This document shows positions 45,821-54,925 of a DNA stretch of 64,000 nt, piece after piece. The number at the start of each line of letters is the position of its first letter. The first letter of the stretch is position 1. The stretch is from NCBI GenBank assembly GCA_944372575.1, contig CALVZS010000004.1, forward strand, positions 48,926-112,925. Reading direction: 5' to 3'. A model generated the notes under the pieces. It did no database searches and was not told the origin of the DNA. It was given only the letters and a program-made list of their open reading frames with translations. The position numbers and the translations under genes are program-made. The DNA is from an uncultured Clostridia bacterium (GTDB taxonomy: Bacteria; Bacillota; Clostridia; Christensenellales; Borkfalkiaceae).

Positions 45821-48800
45821 AAAAGCTGAAATATCTGCTTCTCGGCGCACTCGCCGTCTCCCTCGCAGGCGCGCTTGCCGCCTGCTCGGAGGACGGGACG
45901 CAGACGTACACTTTCACGTTCAACAGCAAGGGCGGCAGTGCAGTAGCATCGCTGGAACTGGAGGAGGGGGACACGGTGACCCGTCCCGCAGATCCCACCA
46001 AAGCGATGTTCACCTTTGACGACTGGTACGCGGACGAGGCGCTCTCGAGCGTGTACACCTTCGGCACCATGCCCGCGCATGACGTCACCGTCTATGCCAA
46101 GTGGCTGCCCGAGACCAACGTCCGCATCACCTACGATCTCATGTACGAGCTCGGGGAGGGGGATACGGCCGTTCCGGACAGCATCGGCATGATCGGCAGC
46201 GCCTTCCAGCAGCCTGCAGCGCCCACGCGCACCGGGTATGTGTTCGGCGGCTGGTTCACCGATGCCGCCTGCTCGGACGAAAACCGATACGTCTTTACCG
46301 TCTATCCCGACGAGAACATGACACTCTATGCCAAGTGGCTGCCTGACGGCGCGTATGCGTTTGTCACCTATTACGGCAACGGCGTTGCGCTCGCAGATCC
46401 CATTCCCGTTGAGAAGGGGACGGAATTTTCCGACCCCGCCGCGGACTTCTTCGGCGAGGATGTCGTCACGGACGGCTGGTATACCAATGCCGACCGCGTC
46501 AACCGCTATGAGGGAGGGACGATCAGCCGCGACCTCAACCTCTATACGACGTATTATACCCGCGGCCTCACCTTTGAGGCGAACGCCGTTACCGGGTATT
46601 CGGGTGCTTCGCAGCAAGTCTATGTCCCCGATCTGTATAACGGCATTGAGATCACCCGGATCGGGGAGGGTGCCTTCCGTGACAGCGAGGTGCGCTCGAT
46701 TCTCCTTCCCGCGGGCATCGCGCAGGTGGACGACTATGCCTTCTACGGCTGCCGCTATCTCACCGCGGTCAATCTCACGGAGAACGTTTCGTCCGTCGGC
46801 GCCTATGCGTTTGCCGACGCCCGCCGCCTTGTCAGCTATGGGACGCTCGCCGTCTCCGCGCTGCCCGAGGGGATCTTCCTCGGCTGCAGCCAGCTCGACA
46901 CCGTTGAACTGCCCGAGGGACTGACGTCCGTGGGCGATCTCGCCTTTGCGGACTGCACGTCGCTTGTCTCGCTCACCCTTCCCGAGGGCGTCACCTCGGT
47001 CGGGTCGCAGGCGCTGGAGGACTGCTCATCGCTCACACAGCTCTCCCTTCCCGCGTCGCTCGTTTCACTCGGAGAAAACGCTCTGGCAGGCTGCACGTCG
47101 CTTGCGGGCGTGACCGTTGCCGAGGGCAACGGAAGTTTCTCGGTGGAGGACGGAAATCTCTACTGCGGTGCGCAGCTTCTGCGCTACATCGCGGGAGAGG
47201 AGACCTCCTTCACGATGCCGCAGGGCAAGACGTCCGTCGCGGCATACGCCTTTGAGGACGGCGCCGCGCTCACGGAGCTGGTACTTCCCGCGTCCGTGAC
47301 CGACGTCGCGCCCGGCGCCCTTGCGGGCTGCACGGCGCTCACCTCGCTCACGCTGCCCGCCGCCGTCATGGAGGGGGCGCGGCTCGCCTCCTTCTTCGGC
47401 GCATCCGCCGCGGAGACGAGCGGGACATACAGTTTCTACATCCCCGCGAGCCTCACTTCCCTCACGCTGGACGGTTCGCTCTCGATGATCGCCGACTACG
47501 CCTTCTACGGCGCGACCGGCCTTGCGCAGGTCTCCGGCATCGGCGCTGTGAGAGAGATCGGTACGGGTGCATTCGCCTATACGGCGATCACAGCGTATGA
47601 ACTCCCCGCCACCGTCACGCACTTCGGTGCGCGCGTATTCGAGGGCTGCGGCCTTACGGAATATGCGGTCGCGGCGGGCAGCGCCTCCTATCATGTGCAG
47701 GACGGCTGTCTGTATTCCGCGGATGGGGAATTGGTGGCAGTTCCCGCCGGCGCCACGCAGGTCACGGTGGAGGCGGGTACGACGCGCATCGGCGACTATG
47801 CCTTCTATGACAGCGCCGTTTCGGAGCTCGTTATTCCCGACACAGTCACATCCATCGGGTTTGCGGCGTTCGGCAACATGTCCTCGCTCACGAGCCTGAC
47901 CGTTCCCGTCATCGGCGACGGTGCGGACAATGCCTATATGGGTTATGTGTTCGGCGCGGAGATGCGCCTCGAGACGCCGGAGGAGAGCACTGCCGGCGCA
48001 ACGGTCTATTCCACGCTCATCCTCTCCCGCCCCGGCAGGCTTCCCGTCAACCTCACGACGCTGCACATCACAAACAGCTATACCGATCTTGCCGATATGG
48101 CATTTGCGCATCTTTCACAGCTCTCGCAGATCACCTTCCCGGAGGGGACACAGATCCAAACGTACGGCGCGTTCTCTTTCTATCGCACGGCGATCGGGGA
48201 ATGGGATTTCACGGGCGCGACGGCGATCGGCGAATCGGCATTCCAGGAGTCGGCGCTTGCGGAAGTCAATCTGCCCGGCACGCTCGGGGCGAACCTCGGC
48301 ACGGCGGCGTTCTCGCAGATCTCCGCGCTGGAGCGCATCACCCTCGGCGAGGGCATCACGCGCATCGCGCTCGATCTGTTCCTGACCGGCGCATCGGAGG
48401 GAGAGACGGGCGAGGACGGCTATACCTATGACGTCCGCCGCTCGGGTATCGATCATGAACTCGTGATCCCCGCCTCCGTTACGGAGATCGGGATGCAGGC
48501 ATTCCTCGGGGTTGGAACAAAGGAGTTCTTCAGTCCGACCTACCCGGAGGATCAGCCGGATGCCGCAACGCACGCCACACGCAATGACAACTTCTCCGTG
48601 GTCTTTGCCCAGGGAAGCGCGCTCACGTCCATCGGCGCCTACGCCTTCTCCTGCAGCGGACTGGAAGAGATCGCGCTGCCTGCTTCGGTTGAGACGGTGG
48701 GGCAGAACGCCTTTGTCTACAACCTGTTCCTGACCGACGTCACGTTCGGCGATGCGCAGAACGGCAGTGCCCTTACGGAACTCGGGCTGTATGTGTTCGG

Positions 48801-49014
48801 CGGGGATGAAGCGCTTGCCTCCGTCACGCTATACGCTTCCCGCGTGCCGACGATGACGGTCTCGGGCATGGACGGCCACATTTTTTATGAAACCAATGAG
48901 ACGTTCCTCGTCTACGTACCGGAGGCAATGGTGTCGCAGTATCAGCTGGCAGCCGGCTGGCGCATCGTTGCCGACCATATCCGGGCGATCGGAACGGAAG
49001 GAGGCAATGCGTGA
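45817..49014 (+). CDS. Surface lipoprotein with InlB-type B repeats and BspA-like LRR repeats
   Basis: A 1065-residue lipoprotein with signal peptide and lipobox ALAAC (Cys23). Three InlB B-repeat (Listeria-Bacteroides, Flg_new) domains lie near residues 30-95, 100-172 and 178-248, each with a GWF/DWY-type core and a LYAKW end. Residues 250-1045 are LRR_5 repeats of the same kind as in the upstream protease (YAFxxC, SLTLPEGVTSVG, LASVTL). The N-terminal lipid anchor and long solenoid suggest a surface receptor or adhesin working with the protease. The ATG overlaps the protease stop, and the next gene overlaps its own stop, both by four bases. Confidence 0.91.
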   Translation: MKKLKYLLLGALAVSLAGALAACSEDGTQTYTFTFNSKGGSAVASLELEEGDTVTRPADPTKAMFTFDDWYADEALSSVYTFGTMPAHDVTVYAKWLPETNVRITYDLMYELGEGDTAVPDSIGMIGSAFQQPAAPTRTGYVFGGWFTDAACSDENRYVFTVYPDENMTLYAKWLPDGAYAFVTYYGNGVALADPIPVEKGTEFSDPAADFFGEDVVTDGWYTNADRVNRYEGGTISRDLNLYTTYYTRGLTFEANAVTGYSGASQQVYVPDLYNGIEITRIGEGAFRDSEVRSILLPAGIAQVDDYAFYGCRYLTAVNLTENVSSVGAYAFADARRLVSYGTLAVSALPEGIFLGCSQLDTVELPEGLTSVGDLAFADCTSLVSLTLPEGVTSVGSQALEDCSSLTQLSLPASLVSLGENALAGCTSLAGVTVAEGNGSFSVEDGNLYCGAQLLRYIAGEETSFTMPQGKTSVAAYAFEDGAALTELVLPASVTDVAPGALAGCTALTSLTLPAAVMEGARLASFFGASAAETSGTYSFYIPASLTSLTLDGSLSMIADYAFYGATGLAQVSGIGAVREIGTGAFAYTAITAYELPATVTHFGARVFEGCGLTEYAVAAGSASYHVQDGCLYSADGELVAVPAGATQVTVEAGTTRIGDYAFYDSAVSELVIPDTVTSIGFAAFGNMSSLTSLTVPVIGDGADNAYMGYVFGAEMRLETPEESTAGATVYSTLILSRPGRLPVNLTTLHITNSYTDLADMAFAHLSQLSQITFPEGTQIQTYGAFSFYRTAIGEWDFTGATAIGESAFQESALAEVNLPGTLGANLGTAAFSQISALERITLGEGITRIALDLFLTGASEGETGEDGYTYDVRRSGIDHELVIPASVTEIGMQAFLGVGTKEFFSPTYPEDQPDAATHATRNDNFSVVFAQGSALTSIGAYAFSCSGLEEIALPASVETVGQNAFVYNLFLTDVTFGDAQNGSALTELGLYVFGGDEALASVTLYASRVPTMTVSGMDGHIFYETNETFLVYVPEAMVSQYQLAAGWRIVADHIRAIGTEGGNA

Positions 49015-50198
49015 AACGCAAGGTAATTTTGCTGCTCGGCGTGCTCGCGGCGCTGACGTTCGGGCTCGCGCTCACCGCCTGTTCGCAGGATCGGCTCACC
49101 GAAGAGGATCTCATTCAGATGGGATACGTACACCGCGTCACTTTCGATCTCGCGGGCGGACGTTCGGGCGAGCGAGACGAACTTGTGCAGCGCGTGCAGG
49201 ACAATTCGCTCGTGGTGGAGCCGGGCTCCAGCACGCTGGCGGGCGAACGCCCCACCCGCACGGGTTATACCTTTAACGCCTTTTATACGGGTACGGAGGA
49301 TGAGGACGGAAACATCACCTACCTTGAGCGCTGGGACTTTTCGGCCGACCGCGTCACCTCCGACATCACGCTGTACGCGCGCTGGCTGGAGAACTATACC
49401 ATCACCGTACACTACGGCGAGGATTTCAGTTATACAGGCACTTACACGCAGAACGTCAATCAGACGAGCGAAGGGGTGGCGCAGCCGGTGAACAGCATCA
49501 CGATCTCGGGTCAGACGATCATACAGAATGCTTTTTACGCCAGTGAGGAGGATGCGCGCAGCGAGTCCAATGCGATCACCTTTCCCTATACGCCCGCCGA
49601 CCTCACGCCGGAGAACACGGTCAGCGAACTCTGGGCAAACACGCTCGAAGGGGTGTGGCGCATGGTATATGACGCGTCCGACTTTGTTCTGTACAGTAAC
49701 ACGAACATCTATCTTGTGAACAACATTGACTTTGAAGGGGCGGAGCTGGAGTTTCCGGAGACCTATTCCGGTATCTTTGAAGGAAACGGACATACGCTGT
49801 CCAATTTCACGCTCACGCAGGAGCGCGGCAACAGCCGCACGCAGACTTACGGGCTGTTCCGTGAACTGCGCGCGACTGCCGCCGTCCGCAACGTCACCTT
49901 TGAGAACGTTACGTTTACGGCGATGCTCACCAACCCCACGGTCAACGAATACCGCATGGGTCTCGTCGCGGGGTATGCGGCAAGCGGGGCGAGGGTGGAA
50001 AACGTCACCCTCGCGGGCGGCAGTTACACCTTTGTCGTGACCGACCGATATGCTGACTGGGAAGGCCTGGATGAACGCGCCATTGTCGGCGGCAACGTGC
50101 CAGACGGCGTGGTCGATACGGAGACGTGCATCATTTCGGGGACAACCATCATCCGCAAACTCACTCCCGATGAATGGGAAGCGGAGAACGGGGAATAA
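49011..50198 (+). CDS. Surface lipoprotein with an InlB-type B repeat and GLUG-like end
   Basis: A 395-residue lipoprotein; GTG start after GGAAGGAGG; lipobox LALTAC (Cys24). One InlB-type B repeat spans about 38-125 (VTFDLAGG...RTGYTFNAFYTG...LYARW). A linker domain (126-220) follows, then a region with IYLVNNIDFEGAELEF, GIFEGNGHTLSNFTL and GLVAGYAASGARVENV, which resembles the beta-helical region that precedes GLUG repeats. It shares this end with the collagen-like lipoprotein at 27473. Function unknown; its place between the LRR lipoprotein and the peptide-binding lipoprotein suggests a surface role in the same process. Confidence 0.87.
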   Translation: MKRKVILLLGVLAALTFGLALTACSQDRLTEEDLIQMGYVHRVTFDLAGGRSGERDELVQRVQDNSLVVEPGSSTLAGERPTRTGYTFNAFYTGTEDEDGNITYLERWDFSADRVTSDITLYARWLENYTITVHYGEDFSYTGTYTQNVNQTSEGVAQPVNSITISGQTIIQNAFYASEEDARSESNAITFPYTPADLTPENTVSELWANTLEGVWRMVYDASDFVLYSNTNIYLVNNIDFEGAELEFPETYSGIFEGNGHTLSNFTLTQERGNSRTQTYGLFRELRATAAVRNVTFENVTFTAMLTNPTVNEYRMGLVAGYAASGARVENVTLAGGSYTFVVTDRYADWEGLDERAIVGGNVPDGVVDTETCIISGTTIIRKLTPDEWEAENGE

Positions 50199-50225
50199 AT
50201 TCAAATCCAACAGGAGGAAATCAAT

Positions 50226-52763
50226 ATGAAGAAAACGAGAACGATGCGGACGGCAGCCTGCTCGGTGGCGGCAGTGCTGACGCTGGGGACGGCGGCTACG
50301 CTCCTCTCGGCCTGCACGGAGGAGGCACGCAGCAACGAAACCACACCCCTCACCCTTGCAAGCGACCTGTTTGACGGCGTGTTCAATCCCTTCTTCTACA
50401 CGTCGGGCGTGGACGGCGACGTCGTCGGCCAGACGCAGATCGGAATGCTTTCGAGCGATGAGAACGGCGACCCCGTTGCGGGGGACGATGAACCCAGCGT
50501 CGCCAAGGCATTCAGCGTAGTGACCACGGGTACGTCTGCCGACAGGGGCCAGGAGGGCAGCGAGGACGAGTATGCCAAGTACTATACTGACTATTACTTT
50601 GCCATCAAGAACGACATTGTGTTCAGCGACGGCACGCCGCTCACCATCAACGATGTGCTGTTCAACATCTATATGTATCTCGATCCCGCCTATACCGGTT
50701 CTGCCACCATGTATTCGGTTGCCATCAAGGGACTTTCCGAATACAGAACGCAGCAGACGGACGGCACCACCGAGGATGAATTCAATGGCATCATGGATAC
50801 CCGTGCACAGGCGCGTATCGACGCCATTCAGGACTGGGCGGAAAACGGCCGTGAGGGTGATACCGATGCACTGAACGATCAGATGAATTCGGACATCGAC
50901 CAGCTTGAGACGTTCTTCATGGAGGAACTCAATACCGACTGGACGACGGCGATGAATGCCGAGATGGACGAGTATGAGAAGTACGGATTTACGGAAAACT
51001 GGCAGGTGTTCATGTATAACTACAGCCAGTACACCATCACGCCCGAGCGCGATGCCAACCGCGAGATCATCAGCTATGACGTGGTTCCCAACTTCGACAC
51101 CAATATGGCAAAGGATCAGGAGACGCTCGTCAACTATGTCTACAGCATCATGCTGGGCGGGCGCAGCACCGCGTTGGAATCCTATAAGACCAACCTGGTC
51201 AACGTCATGCTCTACTATGCAACGGCAAGCTCCTTCCGCTCCTACCTCGTCTCCGATGAAACGAGAAAGGAACTCACCGATCCCGAAACGGGCGAAGTGG
51301 AGCTCGAAGTGCGCACGGTCAGCGGCATCACGACGATGCGCGGCACGAGCATTCCCTCCGAGGACGGCGACATCGAACTCGGCGAGGAGCTTGACATCCT
51401 GCACATCCGTATCAACGGCGAAGACCCCAAGGCGATCCAGAACTTCGGCTTTACGGTGGCGCCCCTGCATTACTATTCGCCCATTGCCGACCAATTCTCC
51501 CTGACGGAAGGGCAGGAGAACTTCGGTGTCTCCTGGTCGGACACCGATTTCATGAATGAGATCCGTGTCATTCAGGTGCCTCTCGGCGCGGGGCCTTACC
51601 GCGCATCCACGCTGAACGGGCAGGATGCTTCTTCCGTTCCCGAGAAGAGCGATTTCTACAGCGACAACATGGTCTATCTGGAGCGCAATGACAGGTTCCT
51701 TCTGGGCGCACCCAAGATCAGGTTCATCCGCTATCAGGTCAGCTCGCAGTCGCTGCTCTATGAAGCCATCAATACGGGCGCTGTGGACTACGGTTCGCCC
51801 ACAGCGACTACCGAGATGATCGGCCGTCTTGAGAATGAGGACAGGGACAGGCTCGACTATACCATCACCGACAACCTCGGCTACGGTTACATCGGCATCA
51901 ATGCCTCCTATGTGGAGGATCTGAACATCCGCAAGGCGATCATGTATGCGCTCGATCCCACGCTCGCCCTTGACTACTACGGCGGCGGCACGCTGGCGTC
52001 CATCATCTATCGTCCCATGTCCACCACCCTTTCGTGGTGCTATCCCGCGGACGCTACGGCATACTATCCCTTCGATGCAACAGGACAGACCTCGCTGCGC
52101 CTTGCGCAGGAGGCGGGCTACACGCCCAACGCACAGAGCTATCTGGTCAACTCCAGCGGCGATACGCTCAGCTACACCTTCACCGTCGCGGGCGATTCCA
52201 CCGATCACCCCGCATATGCCACCATGGAGCGTGCGGCAGACATCCTCAATTCCATCGGGTTTGACGTAGAAGTCGTCAACGACTACACGGCGCTTTCCAA
52301 GCTCGCCAGCGGTCAGCTCGAGGTCTGGGCGGCAGCGTGGAGCTCTTCCTCCGACCCCGATATGTATCAGGTCTACCACAAGGATTCCACGGCGACCTCC
52401 ATCCTCGCCTGGGGCTTCCCCACCATTGAGCGCAGCGGCTCCAGCCTGGAGCGCGACCTGCTCGACGAGCTTGCTGCCCGCATCGAGGATGGGCGTGAGG
52501 TCACCGACCGCACCACCCGTGCCGACATCTACGGCGGCATGAGCGGCATCCGTCTGGACGACGGCGGCGATATGACGCAGCTGAGCGCCCTTGACCTGGT
52601 CATGGAACTTGCGGTCGAATTCCCGCTCTATCAGCGCCGCGCCCTCTTCGTCTACCAGAGGGACATCTTTGATGCGGAAACGCTGGAACTCTTTGATGAA
52701 TCCACGGCATTCCAGAGCCCGCTTTCCAAGATCTGGCTGGTCGGCTTCGCGGAAGAAGCGTAA
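50226..52763 (+). CDS. oppA: Oligopeptide ABC transporter substrate-binding lipoprotein (OppA/SBP_bac_5 type), enlarged
   Basis: An 845-residue solute-binding lipoprotein, lipobox LLSAC (Cys30). Family 5 blocks are seen in the N-terminal NDIVFSDGTPLTINDVLFNIYMYLDP, in the central VPLGAGPYRAST and in LNIRKAIMYALDPTLALDYYGGG. Typical OppA proteins have 530-600 residues; here about 200 extra, acidic residues lie near 160-400 between the first lobe and the ligand cleft. It would bind peptides made by the upstream protease and hand them to OppBC. AGGAGGAAA is a strong ribosome binding site; the gap to the previous gene is 27 bases with no terminator. Confidence 0.92.
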   Translation: MKKTRTMRTAACSVAAVLTLGTAATLLSACTEEARSNETTPLTLASDLFDGVFNPFFYTSGVDGDVVGQTQIGMLSSDENGDPVAGDDEPSVAKAFSVVTTGTSADRGQEGSEDEYAKYYTDYYFAIKNDIVFSDGTPLTINDVLFNIYMYLDPAYTGSATMYSVAIKGLSEYRTQQTDGTTEDEFNGIMDTRAQARIDAIQDWAENGREGDTDALNDQMNSDIDQLETFFMEELNTDWTTAMNAEMDEYEKYGFTENWQVFMYNYSQYTITPERDANREIISYDVVPNFDTNMAKDQETLVNYVYSIMLGGRSTALESYKTNLVNVMLYYATASSFRSYLVSDETRKELTDPETGEVELEVRTVSGITTMRGTSIPSEDGDIELGEELDILHIRINGEDPKAIQNFGFTVAPLHYYSPIADQFSLTEGQENFGVSWSDTDFMNEIRVIQVPLGAGPYRASTLNGQDASSVPEKSDFYSDNMVYLERNDRFLLGAPKIRFIRYQVSSQSLLYEAINTGAVDYGSPTATTEMIGRLENEDRDRLDYTITDNLGYGYIGINASYVEDLNIRKAIMYALDPTLALDYYGGGTLASIIYRPMSTTLSWCYPADATAYYPFDATGQTSLRLAQEAGYTPNAQSYLVNSSGDTLSYTFTVAGDSTDHPAYATMERAADILNSIGFDVEVVNDYTALSKLASGQLEVWAAAWSSSSDPDMYQVYHKDSTATSILAWGFPTIERSGSSLERDLLDELAARIEDGREVTDRTTRADIYGGMSGIRLDDGGDMTQLSALDLVMELAVEFPLYQRRALFVYQRDIFDAETLELFDESTAFQSPLSKIWLVGFAEEA

Positions 52764-52796
52764 CGCGGCATCCCCGCACCCCTTTGGGAGAAAATC

Positions 52797-53789
52797 ATGG
52801 TAAAATACATTATCAAGCGCGTGCTGTATTCGCTGGTGATCCTGCTCATCGTGTCCATGCTGCTTTATCTGCTGATCAGACTGCTGCCCATGGACTATGT
52901 GGAACAAAAGTTTCTTTCGCAGGCGCAGCAGGGTACGATCAGCGAGGCAGAACTCTACCGCATCCGGGAGTTGTACGGCCTGGAGGACAGTTCCTTTTTG
53001 GGCATCTGCCGCGGCTACTGGAACTGGCTTACCGCCGTGTTCCACGGCGATCTGGGAACCTCTTTCCTGTATAACCAGCCTGTGACGGAAGTCATCGCTG
53101 ATCATATGTGGATCAGCTTCGGCATCGCGCTTGCCGCATTCATTCTGCAGTACGTCATTGCCATCCCGCTCGGCATCAAGGCGGCGACCCATCAGTACGG
53201 CGCGGTGGACTATACGACCACCGTCCTGGCGATGATCGGCATCTCCTTTCCGTCCTTCTTCATCGCCATCCTGCTCATCAAGGTGTTTTCGCTGGAGCTG
53301 GGCTGGTTTCCCATGCAGGGCCTGCAGGATGCCAATTTCTCGGGCAGCGCCATTGAGTTGTTCGGCAATCAGCTCTGGCACATCATTCTCCCCATGCTCG
53401 CGATCACCATCGTATCCATCGGCGGACTGATGCGTCACACGCGTACCAACACGCTGGAAGTGCTCAATCAGGACTACATCCGTACGGCGCGCGCCAAGGG
53501 CCTCTCTGAGCATACGGTCATCTACAAGCACGTCTTCCGCAACACGATGGTTCCCATCGTCACGATGATGGCGGGCGTCATCCCCAGCCTGTTCGGCGGC
53601 ATGATGATCCTGGAGCAGGTATTTGCGCTCCCCGGCATCGGGCAGATCGCCTACCGCGCACTCAGCCAGGGCGATATTCCCTTCATCATGGGCTACAATA
53701 TGTTCCTGGCAATCCTGACCGTGCTCGGCACGCTGCTCTCGGACATTGCCTACATGATCGTCGATCCTCGCATCAAAATTTCCAAATAG
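52797..53789 (+). CDS. oppB: Oligopeptide ABC transporter permease OppB
   Basis: A 330-residue permease with six membrane segments. The N-terminal MVKYIIKRVLYSLVILLIVS is the usual OppB/DppB start. The extracytoplasmic loop ends in YRIRELYGLEDSSFLGICRGYWNW and FHGDLGTSFLYNQPV, a family block. The EAA loop that contacts the ATPases is QDYIRTARAKGLSEHTVIYKH. It forms the membrane channel with OppC. Confidence 0.95.
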   Translation: MVKYIIKRVLYSLVILLIVSMLLYLLIRLLPMDYVEQKFLSQAQQGTISEAELYRIRELYGLEDSSFLGICRGYWNWLTAVFHGDLGTSFLYNQPVTEVIADHMWISFGIALAAFILQYVIAIPLGIKAATHQYGAVDYTTTVLAMIGISFPSFFIAILLIKVFSLELGWFPMQGLQDANFSGSAIELFGNQLWHIILPMLAITIVSIGGLMRHTRTNTLEVLNQDYIRTARAKGLSEHTVIYKHVFRNTMVPIVTMMAGVIPSLFGGMMILEQVFALPGIGQIAYRALSQGDIPFIMGYNMFLAILTVLGTLLSDIAYMIVDPRIKISK

Positions 53790-53800
53790 GAGGGTTCATT

Positions 53801-54922
53801 GTGGAAGAATTTACCGAAGAGATCATTCCCGAACGGGTTCCCGATGAGCCCGAGCTTCTGCCCGGACAGCCGCCGGAGACGCCCGCAGAGGAATCCATTG
53901 CCGACAAGGTGCGCATCATTTCGCCCACCCGTCTGGTGTTAAAACGGTTTTTCCGCTCTAAGCTGTCCATTATCGGGCTGTGTATGTTCATCTTTTTGCT
54001 TCTCTTTTCCTTTCTCGGCCCGTTATTCGTGCCGTGGGAGGAAACGGAAGTGGACTACTCCGGCAGCCACGTTACGACCGTTGTTTCGGTGGAAACCACT
54101 GTGAATGAGGGGCAGCCGGATGAAGAGACGTTCACCGTCTACTTTATCGAGGAGTACACTTCCACCATCAATGCGCACGCAAGCGCTTTTACCTACAGCA
54201 ATGAGGGCGAAAATTCTCGTCTGCACCTGTTCGGCACGGACGAGAACGGGCGAGATACCTTTGTGCGACTCATGTACGGCGGCCGGATGTCGCTCATGCT
54301 CAGCTTCCTTGTCGTCATCATCTACACCGTCATCGGCATCATTCTGGGAGGCCTTGCGGGATATTTCGGCAAGTGGGTGGACATGATCATCATGCGTGTC
54401 GTCGATATCCTCAACTGTATCCCGAGCCTGCCCATCCTGCTCATCGTCGGCGCCATTTTGGACGGCGTCGGCGTGGCGCAGGCAGTGCGAATTTATTACA
54501 TGCTCGGCTTCCTGGCGCTGTTGAGCTGGACGGGCGTGGCGCGATTGGTGCGCGGACAGATCCTGTTCCTGCGCGAGCAGGAATACATCGTCGCTGCCGA
54601 GGCGCTCGGGATGGGGCCGATGCGCAAGATCTTCCATCACCTCGTTCCCAATGTCATGCCGCAGCTCATCGTCTCCATGACCCTGGGGCTCGGCTCCATC
54701 ATTCTCTACGAGGCAACGCTGAGCTTTCTGGGCCTCGGCGTACCCATCTCGATGGCGTCGTGGGGGCAGATGGTGCAGCGCGCCACGCAGAATACCGAGA
54801 TCCTCAACTATTACGTCATGGAGTGGTTGCCGGCCGGTATCCTCATCGTGCTCGCGGTTCTGGCGTTCAACTTTATCGGAGACGGTCTGCGGGATGCGCT
54901 CGACCCCAAGATGAAGAGGTGA
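53801..54922 (+). CDS. oppC: Oligopeptide ABC transporter permease OppC
   Basis: A 373-residue permease, GTG start after GGAGGG. The N-terminal 45 residues are acidic and proline-rich, longer than usual. After the first membrane segment an outside loop of about 85 residues (residues 75-155) ends with HLFGTDENGRDTFVRLMYGGR, the OppC hallmark. The EAA loop is EYIVAAEALGMGPMRKIFHH. It lies 11 bases after oppB and three bases before oppD. Confidence 0.95.
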   Translation: MEEFTEEIIPERVPDEPELLPGQPPETPAEESIADKVRIISPTRLVLKRFFRSKLSIIGLCMFIFLLLFSFLGPLFVPWEETEVDYSGSHVTTVVSVETTVNEGQPDEETFTVYFIEEYTSTINAHASAFTYSNEGENSRLHLFGTDENGRDTFVRLMYGGRMSLMLSFLVVIIYTVIGIILGGLAGYFGKWVDMIIMRVVDILNCIPSLPILLIVGAILDGVGVAQAVRIYYMLGFLALLSWTGVARLVRGQILFLREQEYIVAAEALGMGPMRKIFHHLVPNVMPQLIVSMTLGLGSIILYEATLSFLGLGVPISMASWGQMVQRATQNTEILNYYVMEWLPAGILIVLAVLAFNFIGDGLRDALDPKMKR

Positions 54923-54925
54923 GTT

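Noticed and set aside
42899..45850. A 983-codon minus-strand open frame under the LRR region
   Set aside because: A periodic shadow of the LRR repeats, without start signals.
48942..53531. A 1529-codon minus-strand open frame under the lipoprotein and opp genes
   Set aside because: It crosses four well-supported plus-strand genes and has no ribosome binding site or recognisable domain; it results from codon bias.
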